Assembly (NCBI GenBank): GCA_000498155.1
Contig: AXZN01000022.1
Location: 1-64,000, forward strand
Length of the DNA: 64,000 bases
Direction of reading: 5' to 3'
Source: Shiraia sp. slf14
Lineage: Eukaryota; Ascomycota; Dothideomycetes; Pleosporales; Shiraiaceae
Shown: positions 1 through 11,740 of the stretch, piece after piece
Layout: every line of letters begins with the position of its first letter
Position numbering within the stretch: the stretch's first letter is position 1
The notes under the pieces: generated by a model
The model's database searches: none
Told to the model about the DNA's origin: nothing
What the model saw: the letters and a program-made list of their open reading frames with translations, nothing else
Program-made: the position numbers and the translations under genes

Positions 1-632
1 GGACGGGGGGCGGAGGAGGAGGGAGCAAGTAGCAAGCGGCGGGTGGTGGTAGTAGTGGTTGTGGTGGTAGTGCGGTGGTCAGTGTGTGCGTCGTGAGTGG
101 AGGCTGCTGCTGAGTGACGAGATGGACTTGTCGACTGACTGGCTGGCTTTGCTTGGCTGACAGACTCCAGGACGGACGGAGACTGAGAGAGAGACAGCGC
201 GCTGGCAAAACTGCGGCCGCCAAACCCAGAGGAAAGCGCGCCCGCCCTGTGCTGTGCTGCCCTGCGCTTCTGGAAGGAACCCGAGCCGCGACGCCAAGCC
301 ACCTAACTGTCGCTCCCGCCATACGCCAACATCAACCCACGGCTTTCATCGAGACAAACCACCACCAACGAGCCCGCAACTCTCTCCGCCCTGCCTGTCC
401 GCCCGATCCTCAGTCGCTGCCGCCCGCACGCCCATCCCTCGCTGCTCTCCACCCCCAGACTGTGCGTCCCCGGCCCCTCCAATTGCCCTGCCCTCGCACT
501 TTTGCTCCCTCGAGCCCGCCCACACGAGCTCTCCACGCCTGGCCCTCCGCCTGCCGCTGCTCTCCTGCGCCTGGTACCTATACTGACTGTTCTGCCCAGC
601 TCCACGGCCGCTCCCACATCCCCCGCTGTCCC
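1..632. other. 5' leader/promoter of the NST1-like gene
   Basis: GC-rich stretch with a GGT/GTT simple-sequence run near 40-72. An ATG at 114 is in frame with the NST1 reading frame and open, but the peptide it would add is Arg/Pro/His-rich with no recognisable domain, and the C-rich sequence from about 290 looks like a transcribed leader. I treat it as promoter plus 5' UTR. No other gene is seen. Confidence 0.5.
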
Positions 633-3600
633 ATGGCCCAGGGCTCGAGGGGCCCAGCCACGGCGACCATGCCCACCAACGGCACCACTCCACACCCATC
701 CGCGCCCGGCGCCGTCAACCGTAAGAAGCAGAAGCGGCGGGAGAAGGAAGCTGCGAAGAAGGCTGCCCAGGACCCTCCACCACCGGCGACTACGCGGAAT
801 GGCGTGTCAGGCGGCCCAAACCACTCGCATCACTCGCACCAGTCCGCGCCACAGTACGCAGATGCTGAGCTGGACGACCCCCCGTACGACGAAGACCCCG
901 AATTCTACTCGGACGACGAGGTCGAGCATTACGAGCATCCATATGGTACCAACGGGCACTACCAGCAGGGTTACAGCCATGCGCCAGTGCCAAGTGGGAG
1001 CACCAAGAAGTCGCGAAAGAAGAAGAAAGGCGCCTCTGCACCTCCGCCACCTCCACCGCCCTTGGCCTACTCTCAGCATGCAGCACCACGCCATAGCCCC
1101 GCGCAAAACCACTCCACAGCGAGGTCGGGGGCAAAGAAGGATCGCATATGGAATACGTCCACGGCAGAGGAACGCGAACGCATACGCGAATTCTGGCTCT
1201 CGCTCGGCGAAGATGACCGCAAATCTCTCGTCAAAATCGAAAAGGAAGCCGTTCTGCGGAAGATGAAGGAGCAGCAAAAGCACTCGTGCAGTTGTTCTGT
1301 GTGTGGGAGGAAGCGCACAGCAATCGAAGAGGAGCTGGAAGTGTTGTATGATGCATACTATGAGGAACTCGAACAGTACGCACACCACCAGCAAGACGTA
1401 AGTCGGTTCTTGCCTGATGCTAATTTCCGTCATGCTTTCAGTGCCCCTCACCCCCGACCCCTCATGAACACCCACCCACCGCCTGGCCATTACGAAGACG
1501 ACGAAGACGACGATTACTCAGAAGACGACGATTACTCAGAAGACGACTACTCGCATAGCGAAGTCTCATCTGAGGTCTACGATTCCGAGGAAGCAGGTAT
1601 GCATCCGCACGAGACGTCCGATTTCCTTCATTTTGGCAGTAGTTTGCAAGTCAAAGGTGTGTATTTACTGGTTTGATCATACATGCTAAATTACTGACAA
1701 TGCTAGGTGGTATACTGACTGTCGCGGACGATTTGCTGAAAAACGACGGCAAAAAATTCATTGAGATGATGGAACAGCTTGCTGAACGTCGAATGCAAAG
1801 GGAAGAAGAAGCACAGTACCAGGCTCATCCTACCATGCACCGCTCCTACAACGCACATGGCCATGCCCCTCCACCAGAAGAAGAAGAGTATGATGACGAG
1901 GAAGATGAAGAGGAAGGGTACGAAGATGATGACTACGAGGACGACGACGAGGACGAAGAAGTCGGTGTTATACTCAACCGAATCCTTAAGAAATTGGCTA
2001 ATCAGCAACAGGGTACCATGACCGAGGAGCAGAGAATGGAGGAAGGCCGGCGAATGTTCCAAATATTTGCAGCGCGGATGTTCGAACAACGGGTCCTACA
2101 AGCATATCGAGAAAAGGTCGCTGCAGAACGGCAGGCAAGACTTCTTGAGGAGCTAGAGGAAGAAGACCAGCGCAAGGACATGAAAGAGGCCAAGAAAGCA
2201 AAGGAAGCTCAAAAGCGAAAAGAGAAGAAAGACAAGCAAAAGCAAGCCAAGGCAGAAGAAAAGGCACGAAAGGAAGCTGAGCAAGCCGCGAAAGAGGCCG
2301 AGGCCAAAGCTGCAGAAGAGAAGCGTCTGGAGGAACAACGCAAAAAGCGGGAGGAGCAACGCAAGAAGAAAGAGGCCGAGCGTAAAGCCCAAGAGGAAGA
2401 GAGATTACGCAAGGAAGCCGAACGCTTGAGACGCCAACAAGAGGAACGCGACCGACAACAAGAAGCTGAGAGGAAAGCCCGCGAACAAAAAGCGCAAGAG
2501 AAGAAGGCCAAAGAAGAGGCTAAGCGAAAAGAGCGTGAGGAACGAGAGGCTAAGGAGAAAGAGGCCAGGGAAAAGAAGGCCCAAGAGGACAAGGAGCGAA
2601 AGGAACGTGAGGCCAAAGCGAAAGCAGACAAGGATCGTCAACGGAAAGAAGATCAAGGCACTGCAACAAATGCTAGCAATAATGCCTCTGGGACAAGGAA
2701 AGCCTCGCAGCCAATTGCCGTGGCATTACCACCGCAATTATTGAAGCAAACCTCGTCATCTGGTATGCCCTCACCGCATGTCACACCTGCTGTCCCTAAG
2801 GCGCCCACACCGAATCGACAACGCCAAGCCTCGCAACAGGACTCCCATGGCTCGTCCCCAAAAACACCACAGGTTGGACCTGGCATCAGCAAGTCAATAT
2901 CGCCGAGCTCGCAAGCGCAGGTCCCGATAGTGCCCAAGTCAATCCTGACGAAGCCACCACATTCGCAGCAGCAAGGCCTGAACCATCATGGTCAACCCAC
3001 ATCACCTATGCCACCAATCGGTCCGCCGCCAGGAATGCAAGGCCCTCCGGGACTTGGAATGGGAAACATGCCTCCAGGACTCAATGGCTTCCCTGGTCAA
3101 AGCCCAATGCTCCCAGGCATGATGGGTCCTCGTTCAAATATGCCTTTCTTTCCGCCACAGCCAAGTGCTCAAAATTTCCGAGGCTTCCCGCCGCCAGGTA
3201 TGCCAATGGCACGTGGATTTTCCATGGAAGGGCCACCAGGACTTGGGCCTATGCCGGGATTTGGGGGACCGAATCAGATGCCACCTTTTGGATTGGGTAT
3301 GCCGACCCACTCTCGACAAGGCTCTGGATCGTTTGAGAGGTTGTCCAGTGTTGACAGCCCAATTGCTGCACCTTCAGCCCAACCTATTCAGCGACCAGCG
3401 CCTATCCAACGGCCGTCAAGTGTGAAGCCACACGAGGGACATCGGGGATCAGAAATGGATGAACTTGCGAACCATCTTGGTAGCAAGGCTCTGCTTGATG
3501 ATGAGGACGACATACCTGAGATGCCAGAACGACGAACAAGCGTCCAGCAGCATGGTTCAATGAGGGGTGCACCGTTGGGATTTGGATTTGCTGATACTCC

Positions 3601-4168
3601 TACATCGCTCCAAACTTCGGCATATACAGGGTTTGGTGGGCCATCAACCGGGAGTATATGGGGTACACCACCATTGCAAGGATTCCCCACGAGTGGCGCC
3701 GCCTGGGGTAACTCACCCACATCCAGCTTCTTCAGCAACCCACTCACAATGGTGAACCCACGTGGCAACGAACTGGGCGCGAGCGATCGCCTCATCTGGC
3801 TCCGCCGCATGATCTGCACCGTCTGCAAAATGCTAGCCGCACGCCAGCCCACAGCAGACGGTTACGTCGACGCCTCTGAAATTCACCACCAAGTCGAAAC
3901 CATGCGCAACCCTCTCGACCCCGCCATCTCCCCCGAGGAGATCAAAGAAGCTTGCGACATCATCGACGCAACTCCCACCAACGGCGGCGGCTCCCTCGAG
4001 TACAAGGAACTCATCCCCGGTCGCATCACACACATCAAATTCGTAGATTCCCCTGCCGCGCCACCTCAAACGTTAGGTGAAATCGGCTCCCCGATCGCAG
4101 GCCATAGTATCCCTGTTACATCGGGCTTTGGCGGACGCTTCCCTGGCCTCGGACCCCAGGGCTTCTAA
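633..4168 (+). CDS. NST1: NST1-like stress response protein
   Basis: Two exons, 633-1656 and 1707-4168, giving about 1161 aa. The 50-nt intron restores the family segment VKGGILTVADDLLKNDGK. Order of parts: basic N-terminus (NRKKQKRREKEAAK); SCSCSVCGRK cysteine cluster near residue 219; long acidic Asp/Glu runs on both sides of the intron; a highly charged Glu/Lys/Arg/Ala coiled coil at about residues 470-660; a Pro/Gly/Met-rich region at about 770-885; a conserved C-terminal block at about 1029-1122. In yeast, NST1 is linked to salt tolerance and interacts with the splicing factor Msl1; a role here is inference. The start could be 633 or 669, both with good context. A GTAAGT...TTTCAG element at 1398-1441 is 44 nt, so its removal would break the frame; I read through it. 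Confidence 0.85.
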
Positions 4169-4764
4169 TTAAGCACGATGGCTGCATTGCTTGGTAGTTT
4201 GGTATAAAGAGAGAGCAAAGAAAGAGAGTATTAAATGCATGCCGCCCTCTTGGCCTTTTTTTCTCCCATCTTTTTCACACTCTTGAATCCTTCCCTTTCT
4301 TTTTCGCTTTCACCTACTTTCACTTTTTCTCTTGATAGCTCTTATTGTTTTGATAAAGCAAAGAGTGTGTTTTTATCACGGATTCTTTCCCCCATGACTT
4401 GTTGTGTGTGTGTGTGTGTGTGGCGATGGATCTTCACCTCTTTTCTACGACCCTGGGTTTTTGGTACCTTGCGGAAGGGCTAGACAGCGGATGGGCGCTT
4501 GAGAGTCTTACTTTAGCTAGGTTCTTTGCTGATGAGGAATGGAAGATGGTTCTATCCTTCACTCTAGTGTTTTTTGAAGTGTGTGTGATGTGCTGACTAT
4601 CTCGAAGTGCGGGAAGAAGTGGGGTGAAGTGTAATTAGGTAAGGCTTTTGGACGTTTTCATACTAACGATATCTCTCTATAGATAACTTGACATCACTAC
4701 ACTCACCATGAAAAGGGAACACTGGAGAATGGTCTACACGATTACTCGTCTAGTCCCCAACCCA
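4169..4764. other. convergent 3' region with (TG)10 microsatellite
   Basis: Lies between the 3' ends of the NST1-like gene and the AdipoR-like gene. It is T/C-rich just after the NST1 stop (4250-4350) and carries a ten-unit TG repeat at about 4403-4422. Short reading frames here show no recognisable protein. Confidence 0.5.
4403..4422. repeat. (TG)10 microsatellite
   Basis: Ten uninterrupted TG units in the 3' flank of the NST1-like gene. Likely length-polymorphic between strains. Confidence 0.85.
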
Positions 4765-6067
4765 TCACCCACAAACATCCCCACTCCCATGGACATGATC
4801 AAAAGCCCTCAACAACCCCATCAAATGCGCCACACCCGCACACACAACCAAGCAATGCATAATCTGATGACTTGCGCCCCAAATATCATGTCGATATGGA
4901 TACCACTTTTCTGGAATCTACGCATGCATTAGCCCAGTCTTCTTCACTTCCCTTGCCTTCATCACCCAACCCGCCTTTAATCCGAACATAAAAAACTCAC
5001 CCTCAAAGCATAAATCCCACCCCCCACTAAATTCAACCCGGCCATCACCGCCATCCAATCCAAACTCATACGCTGCATCTGCGTCTCCCAGCCAAACTTC
5101 CCCACGCCATGGACAATCGGGATGATAAACGAGAGCCCGAGGCCGGAATACATGGCGGCGCGGTAGGGCCTGTAGTACGGGCGGCGGAAAGCTGGGTGGA
5201 GGGTTGCGTAGATGCAGGCTGTTGCGAGGGCGGAGACGAGGGCGTAGTATTGGAGGCGTAGGAAGGGGTGGCAGGGGAAACCGTAGTGGATGCAGGGGAT
5301 GGTGGAGCCCCACATTAGGATGATTATGCCGAGCTGTGGGAGGTTAGGGGAGGGGGTTGGAGGGGAGGGGAAGGATGTTTGAGTTGATGATGGGAGATGG
5401 AAAGGTGTAGGAGATGGGGTCAATACGTAGTCTAGTTGGTTGCCGAGGACATGAACTTTCTCACTGTGGTTGTTGAAGATGTGGAAGCTGTATAAACCTT
5501 CAGTAAGATTTCATATGTGTTCATGTTTGAGTATCTTACGTAGCTGATAAAGCAAAACATATAGCAACGCCGAAGAAGAAGGTTGAAAAGACGATGATGT
5601 CGGCTGTGGCTGCTGAAGTGTATCGAGGCTGGAGAGATTTGTACACTGGTATAGGAAGGGCAAAAAATAGTGCAGATCCTATCAGATGGGAAAATATATT
5701 CACTGAAGGTTTTGTTAGGTAGTCACGGATGGGCATTGACCACCAAAAAGTCTGCTTACCTGTTTCATTGTGGATCCCTAGGACACTTTCAAGCGAGCGT
5801 TTATAAGATTGAGAGACCTTTCTGTGTTGGTTGGTGTAAGACAAGATCAATTAGGATTCCTGAATGAGGTCCATACCTATAGCCAGATAAGATATATTCA
5901 TTATCCCTAATCGTGGTTAGATTTCCCACATGTAAAAGAGTCTGTCAGACGTACTGATACCACGCAGCTAGGGCTTGTTTAGCATTTCCATTTCCTGACA
6001 GTATTGACGTAAGCTTACGGATTTCATCCCAGGTCAAGAGAGTTCCAGCCTTTCTCCGTTTACCCAT
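4765..6067 (-). CDS. AdipoR/PAQR (haemolysin-III, Izh-type) membrane protein
   Basis: Seven exons on the minus strand: 6067-5955, 5906-5877, 5821-5760, 5702-5540, 5487-5427, 5333-5001, 4917-4765; 915 nt, 304 aa. Splicing rebuilds the family landmarks in order: DNEYILSGYR, LGIHNET, VNIFSHLIGS, then HIFNNHSEKVHVLGNQLDY, WYPYRHDIWGASHQIMH. The His of NHSEK, the Asp of QLDY and the two His of SHQIMH match the zinc site of AdipoR-type proteins. Fungal Izh relatives act in zinc and sterol/lipid homeostasis as seven-TM proteins. An upstream ATG at 6185 is followed by a donor (GTAAG at 6134), but no acceptor joins that frame, so I start at 6067 and suspect a 5' UTR intron. Codon use flips sharply near 5110. 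Divergent from the next gene. Confidence 0.88.
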
Positions 6068-6679
6068 GCGTTCTTTAAGTTCAGCCTCGTCGATATTAGC
6101 TAAAATCCTAGGGTTCAATCAGACTATATCTTACCTTTCGCTCTGCAGCTATGCTCAAATCAGTATTCCGTAATCGGGCACCCATTGTATAAAAGTGAAT
6201 AAAGAAGAGAAGAAGAAATTGCAAGGTTAAGTGCGAGGTTGCTCGAGGGAAGGAGGGACCAGGAGTTGGAAATTAGCGCAAAACAAGGAAGGTGCATGCA
6301 CAGATGTGTGACAGATGCAATGCCCATACATGCATAAGGCTCCTGCTCGCCTGGTACTACTGCGAACATCAAATGCTGCAAGGTTCAAATTGGGGGCCAA
6401 CCATTCTGGGGTGCAAATCATTGGTTGATGAGACGTTGCAGCAGAACAACGAAGCGAATCCTCATCCAATTTCAAATCCAGATTGTACGCCACCATGAAC
6501 CTTGAAGCCACAATGATTGTCTCAAAGTTTCTCGATCGCTCAGTTCAATTTAATTGGCTGAGGGAACGCACTGTCGTGGTTCCAAGATCGCATGGAAGCA
6601 CGTTGGTGCCGTCGTATAAGCGGAGCGTCCCGCAGCGATCGACTCAAAATTCACCTCTTCGTTTCAAACACTGTCTGTT
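6068..6679. other. divergent intergenic region
   Basis: Shared 5' flank between the AdipoR-like gene (minus) and the membrane protein gene at 6680 (plus). It includes a probable noncoding first exon and intron of the former (ATG 6185, donor at 6134). Nothing else supportable is seen. Confidence 0.4.
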
Positions 6680-8403
6680 ATGGCATTTAATACGAATCTA
6701 TATGTCCTCGTATATCTGGAATTCTTTCAAGAGATTGTCAGCTTGGGTACCGGTAAAGTTGACAATGCTGATACAGTAGGATTTGTCAAAGAGGACAATC
6801 AGCGCGACACTATATCTTTACTCATCAGTTGCCTTGCCACTCTTGGGCTCTGCGTCTATTCCGCTGTACATCTCAATGTGCCCCGAAAAGCCGAACAGAA
6901 TTACTGGACACTATTGAGAGAGCTCAAATGGTGTGTCATTGGCTTATTCGCGCCTGAGTTGATTCTCTATACTGCTTGGAGGCAGCTAGCTTCTGCGAAA
7001 CAGCTATGTTTTGAAGTTGAGCAGGCTCGTAGGAACGAGGATCGCGTATCCATGAAGGACATTGTATGTTCAAGAGAAAATCGACGAGAGCACATTCTAA
7101 TCAGAACAAGGATCCGTCAATTTCACAAAGAACCCCTTCAGCACCTGCTCTCAGTACTTCTTGGACTGTCGCACATGGATTTTATGGCACCATGGGCGGG
7201 TTTGCTTTTGACTTGGACGATGCCGACGATCGATACAAACGTTTATTCGGTTGCAACAAACGTCTCACCTTGACGGCTGAAGGTGTTGCCCTATTAGCTC
7301 AATGTGGATACATACCAGATATCTCACTCGATGATATAAAGGATAAAAACAAGGCTGATGGCCTTGCAAAACTCCTTGTTTGTATCCAAGCTGGATGGAT
7401 GATGATCCAAGTCATTAGCCGAACAGCTACTGGCTTGCCCACTTCATTGCTTGAAGTGCATACCGTGGCTCATGTTGTTTGCGCTTTGATAATGTACGCT
7501 CTCTGGTGGCACAAACCTCGCCAGGTAGAGTCTCCGACGATATTGAAAGACAATTCAGCACTGCCATTAATAGCGTACATGTATTTGGCAAGTCGAGTGA
7601 GTGGAGAAACACCGTCTGGAGCTTTCGGAAAATTCCAGAATGCTGTACCTGAGATGAAGAGGTTGGCTTATTTTGAAACTGGAGATACAGTCGACCAGAC
7701 CCACCTCTCTATTCGTCGGTTTGACACTGCGCAAACTGTTACTGTCGGTCATTTGGACCTTCTCCCAGTTAGTGAGATCTCGAGTAATGCACAAGAACCA
7801 CGTTCGCCTATGCCCAGAGATGAGATCAACTCGGAACGAATACGACTTGCATCAGAAGCTGTCAATCAATACCCAGTTCTACGTTCAAAATTCAGGAGAC
7901 CAGTAGATGAAAACAACCGCCGTCGCCCAGCTTACTCGATTCCACATGTAACTGAATTTCTCCAACCATATGCATTTGACTGGCCAAATGACGGCCTGCT
8001 TCGACGAACTCAATCCTTGGTAATGGGTATGGTTCTCTGGGGAGCATCCATGGCTTACGGCGCCATCCATGTTGCAGCCTGGGATTATTTCTTTCCCACC
8101 ACGCTCGAGAAGCTATTCTGGCATTTGAGCTCAGTATGGGTAACATTTTGTGCAGCCTTTTGGCTGCTGACTAATTTTTTGGCGCATTTCTTCCCATTCA
8201 TCGACAGAGTGTGGGTTGCATATAACGAGCGTCGACTAGGGTTTCTCAGCAGCGCCGTCATCACCACGCTGTGCATACTCTGTGGGATCAGTTATATCGT
8301 GAGTCGGGCGTATCTGGTAGTGGAGGCTTTCCTAAGCATCAGGAAAGTGCCGAAGGATGTGTATCAGACACCAAGTTGGTCACAAGTTTTTCCACACTTG
8401 TGA
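6680..8403 (+). CDS. unnamed fungal multi-TM protein
   Basis: Two exons, 6680-7063 and 7105-8403 (561 aa); the 41-nt intron has GTATGT...ATCAG ends and corrects the frame. I recognise the pattern of a common filamentous-fungal membrane family without a function: a first TM ending VHLNVP, then ELKWCVIGLFAPELI, then TSWTVAHGFYGTMGGF, LTAEGVALLAQCG, a stretch of charged residues (DDIKDKNKADGLAKLLVC), QAGWMMIQVISR, GLPTSLLEVHTVAHVVCA and ALWWHKPR. The C-terminal third carries four or so more hydrophobic segments. The family seems expanded in Pezizomycotina. No catalytic motif is visible and I assign no function. Confidence 0.75.
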
Positions 8404-8794
8404 AATGCACACTATAGGATGCGCAGCTCTTTCCAGGCAATACGATACTACCTCGTGTAGTTTACGACTAGCGATTGGCGGTGCGAAGGAAAACAAGCAA
8501 GTGATTTATTTTGAGCTTGTTCAGGTACTAGTGTAACGTCATCGGAAGCGGTAAAGAAGGTCAGCTCAGCCCTGCAGCTTCCCTGCTAGCGTGGCAGCCA
8601 TAGCGTGGAGGGGTGTAGCGGCTCAGAGCTGCATGTGCATAACAACACTCCACGCCCGCTGGGAGCTGAATTTCTTCACTTCTCCAGCGCCAACTTCCGA
8701 GAGTTAACAGAAAACTTGTTGCATTGTTATAATCTTTGGGCTTTCTCCTCCCAGGTTTGAATAGCTTTGAAAAGCCCCACTACCACCTTTCATC
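8404..8794. other. promoter region of AGM1
   Basis: 391 nt between two plus-strand genes, holding the 3' end of the membrane protein gene and the promoter of the mutase. No further gene or clear motif seen. Confidence 0.35.
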
Positions 8795-10726
8795 ATGTCT
8801 GACGCCATCGCCGATGCTGCGCGAAAGCACCCCGCGCCAGAGGGTCTTGTATATACCTATGGCACAGCTGGAGTAAGTTCAACCATGGAAGTAGGAAGAT
8901 GCCGAAGCTAATTGTATTCAAATAGTTCCGTACAAAAGCGTAAGACGACCTCGATCCTGCCCTTCCATAATGCCCCGGCACTAGCCGTGCCTGATCACGA
9001 TCCTCGCTCTATACCCCATACTTTATACCTTGCTGACTCCAGCAGTGATGTCCTTGATTCGGTTTTGACTCGCGTGGGTCTCATTGCAGCTCTTCGATCA
9101 CGCGCTTTGAAGGGAAAATGGGTTGGTGTCATGATCACAGCTTCTCATAACCCTCCACAAGACAACGGCGTCAAGCTGGTTGAGCCATTGGTATGATTCG
9201 TGAGATTTATCTGTAGAAACAGGCTAACCAGGCATAGGGCAACATGTTGCAGGTATGCCGCGATTCATGACAGACTATCGCATGATTATAACTAATACTT
9301 GAATAGGAAGAATGGGAGGTTCTCAGCACGAAGATGGCGAATCAGAAAACCCCAGAGGACGTCTCTAAATACTACCAGGAGATTGCTGCCCAGTATAAGA
9401 TCGACCTCAGCACACCTGCCAACGTTGTTGTTGCACGAGACACACGAGCTTCGGGTTCTAGGCTCCTCGAATGCTTGCTTGATGGTCTCAAGGCCTCAGG
9501 TGCCGAATACAAGGACTATGGTTTCCTGACAACCCCACAGCTGCATTACATGGTTCGCTGTCTCAACACTGAGGGCACCAAAGATGCTTACGGCACACCG
9601 ACTGAGAAGGGTTACTACGAGAAGTTTGGCACCGCTTTCAAGACAGCCCTACGAGGCAAGAAGCCCAGCGGGAGCTTGACTGTTGATGGAGCCAATGGTG
9701 TTGGTGGACCGAAGCTAACCGAACTCATCAAGTATCTGCCACCTAAAGAAGAAGGTCTCGAAATTTTCGTCATCAATGACAATGTCATCAAGCCTGAGAG
9801 CCTGAACGTTGAGGTAAGGAATACTCGAAATATACACATGGATGATGCTGATCATGCATGTTTAGTGCGGCGCCGATTATGTCAAGACGAACCAGCGTGC
9901 TCCTCCATCTTCCAAGGCTGGACCAGGTGATCGCTGCTGTTCCCTCGATGGTGACGCTGACCGTGTTGTCTACTATTTCAAGGACGATAAGAATGTGTTC
10001 CGTCTTCTCGACGGAGATCGCATTGCTACCCTGGTCGCATCTTTCCTCGGCGATCTGGTTCGCCAATCTGGCCTGGCTGACAAGCTCAAGATTGGTGTCG
10101 TTCAGACTGCATATGCAAACGGCGCAGCAACCAAGTACGTGGAAGAGAGCCTGAAGCTAAAGGTCGATTGCACCCCTACCGGTGTCAAGTATCTTCACCA
10201 TGCCGCTGAGAAGATGGACATCGGAGTCTACTTTGAAGCAAACGGACACGGTACAGTGATCTTCTCACCTGATACTCTCGACACCATTGAGAAGCATGAG
10301 CCACGCAATCCTGGCGAGAAGGAGTCGCTCGAAGTCCTCCGCGCCTGCATCAACCTTATCAATCAGTCTGTTGGTGATGCACTCTCTGACTTCTTGCTCG
10401 TCGAGGTCGTGCTCGCACACAAGCAGTGGGGACCCCAGGAATGGCTGTCCACTTATACTGATCTCCCCAATCGCCTTCTCAAGGTCATTGTCAGCGACAG
10501 GAACATCTTCAAGACTACTGATGCAGAACGCAAACTTACCAGCCCCGAGGGTATTCAGGCGCAAATTGACAAGGAGGTCCAGAAGGTTCGCCAGGGTCGC
10601 TCGTTTGCGCGTGCTAGCGGCACCGAGGACGCCGTCCGTGTTTACGCTGAGGCTGCCACCAAGGCCGAGGCTGAGGATCTAGCAAGGAAGGTCTCGGAGA
10701 TTGTCAAAGCTGCAGGCGGTGCTTAG
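8795..10726 (+). CDS. AGM1/PCM1: phosphoacetylglucosamine mutase
   Basis: Six exons: 8795-8872, 8926-8939, 9046-9190, 9238-9252, 9307-9813, 9866-10726; 1620 nt, 539 aa, the usual fungal length. It converts GlcNAc-6-P to GlcNAc-1-P on the way to UDP-GlcNAc, the donor for chitin, N-glycans and GPI anchors; cytosolic. Landmarks: YGTAGFRTKAD at the N-terminus; active-site serine loop TASHNPPQDNGVKLVEP (Ser64); VVARDTRASG; VDGANGVGG; metal-binding DGDADR; sugar-binding region; C-terminal phosphate-binding RASGTEDAVRVYAE. Exons 2 and 4 are only 14 and 15 nt, and both are needed to restore the conserved sequence (FRTKA and GNMLQ). High confidence in function; splice borders rest on motif continuity. 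Confidence 0.95.
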
Positions 10727-11467
10727 TATGGCCATCCAGTGCTAAGAACTCCAATCATGAAGAAGTACGATGAAAGTTTGCTCTTGGAGACGACTGTCCA
10801 TGAGGTGGCTTTGGAGGATAAGGTGGATTCGCCAATTCGTGAAAGTTTTGGGGATACGCATTACATGGATCTTTTGTTCAATGACAGTTCCCCGGAGGAA
10901 AAAAAGGTACGACTTGGTGCCAAAAAAGCTGTTGGAGAGCCATGATATGATTAACGATAGACAAAATCTTTGGGAATCGAGCCAGTTTGAACTGGAAAGA
11001 TGATATGCTAGCACTCAGGTAGTAACTGTGACCCTCCAAAAGCTCGCGTAAAGCTGAACACTCACTCCAATGTAGCTTAAGCGCTTCTTCATACCTTTTT
11101 TTTCTTCAGTACGGCACATTGTGGCATGGCCGATTCAATAGAGTTATAGAGCAAACGTTTGCCCCCTGTTCAAGCCGCTTCACCGTCGTTCAACTTCCAC
11201 TCACTCTCACGCAACACCTACCACCCGGTGGTCCTTCCCCCCCCTTCACGTAGATTCGCCACTCGCTTTCTCCCGCTTTCAACTCGCTCGCAAATGATAT
11301 AAATTTTCTCTCTTTGGCTCTTTCAACTCTTGCCTTCTTTTCTGCACCACAATCCCAGCTTCTCACGAATATCTCACTACAACAACCAACTTCGTTCTCA
11401 CTACTATCTCATTACAACAGCGAAAAACTCCACTCGGCACCCTCAACTTCAACCAAAACTTGCCAAA
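10727..11467. other. intergenic; promoter of first small secreted protein
   Basis: Contains the AGM1 3' UTR and the promoter of the gene at 11468. A TATAAA lies at 11298-11303, 165 nt before the ATG; the following leader is C/A-rich. A short ORF at 10739-10945 has no recognisable features and probably lies in the 3' UTR. Confidence 0.5.
11298..11303 (+). promoter_or_regulatory. TATA box of small secreted protein gene 1
   Basis: TATAAA in the context GATATAAATTTT, followed by a pyrimidine-rich leader. The two downstream paralogues have TAAATA-type elements in the equivalent place (about 12223 and 13243). Confidence 0.5.
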
Positions 11468-11740
11468 ATGAAGTTTGTTACCATCCTCCTGAGCGCGGTC
11501 CTCCTCACTGTCGTCGGCGCAAACGGTGGGGCCGTATCCGCCTGCGGTGATAAGTGTTCCAAGAAGGGTGCTAAGAAATGTGACAACGATCAGGTCGGCG
11601 CAGTCATGGTGTGTACCGGTGGTTGCTGGCGCGTTCTTAAGTGGTGCGATCGCTGTAAGTCAACTCTTTTAACATTGTGTATGAGAGAATTTGCTAACAG
11701 TGTTGCAGGCAGCCCGGTCGGTGGAGCCCATTGTATTTAG
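11468..11740 (+). CDS. small secreted cysteine-rich protein 1
   Basis: Exons 11468-11654 and 11709-11740; the 54-nt intron (GTAAGT...TTGCAG) is phase 1. The product is 72 aa: a hydrophobic signal peptide (about residues 1-19), then a mature part with eight Cys. Scaffold: C26-x3-C30-x7-C38-x10-C49-x3-C53-W, then C60, C63 and C71. The core C-x3/4-C-x7-C-x8/10-C-x3-C-W and the phase-1 intron are shared with the two genes downstream, so I call it a diverged member of the same family. Size, secretion signal and Cys content fit the broad class of fungal effector-like or antimicrobial-like secreted proteins, but there is no evidence for a specific activity. Confidence 0.8.
   Translation: MKFVTILLSAVLLTVVGANGGAVSACGDKCSKKGAKKCDNDQVGAVMVCTGGCWRVLKWCDRCKSTLLTLCMREFANSVAGSPVGGAHCI

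Noticed and set aside
114..632. N-terminal extension of the NST1-like protein from an ATG at 114
   Set aside because: In frame and open, but the encoded sequence is low-complexity Arg/Pro/His, unlike the family, and the region has leader-like composition; starts at 633 or 669 put the conserved basic N-terminus near the beginning.
6113..6185. Coding first exon of the AdipoR-like gene from ATG 6185
   Set aside because: It has a donor at 6134, but neither nearby acceptor joins it in frame to the next exon, so it is more likely a 5' UTR exon.
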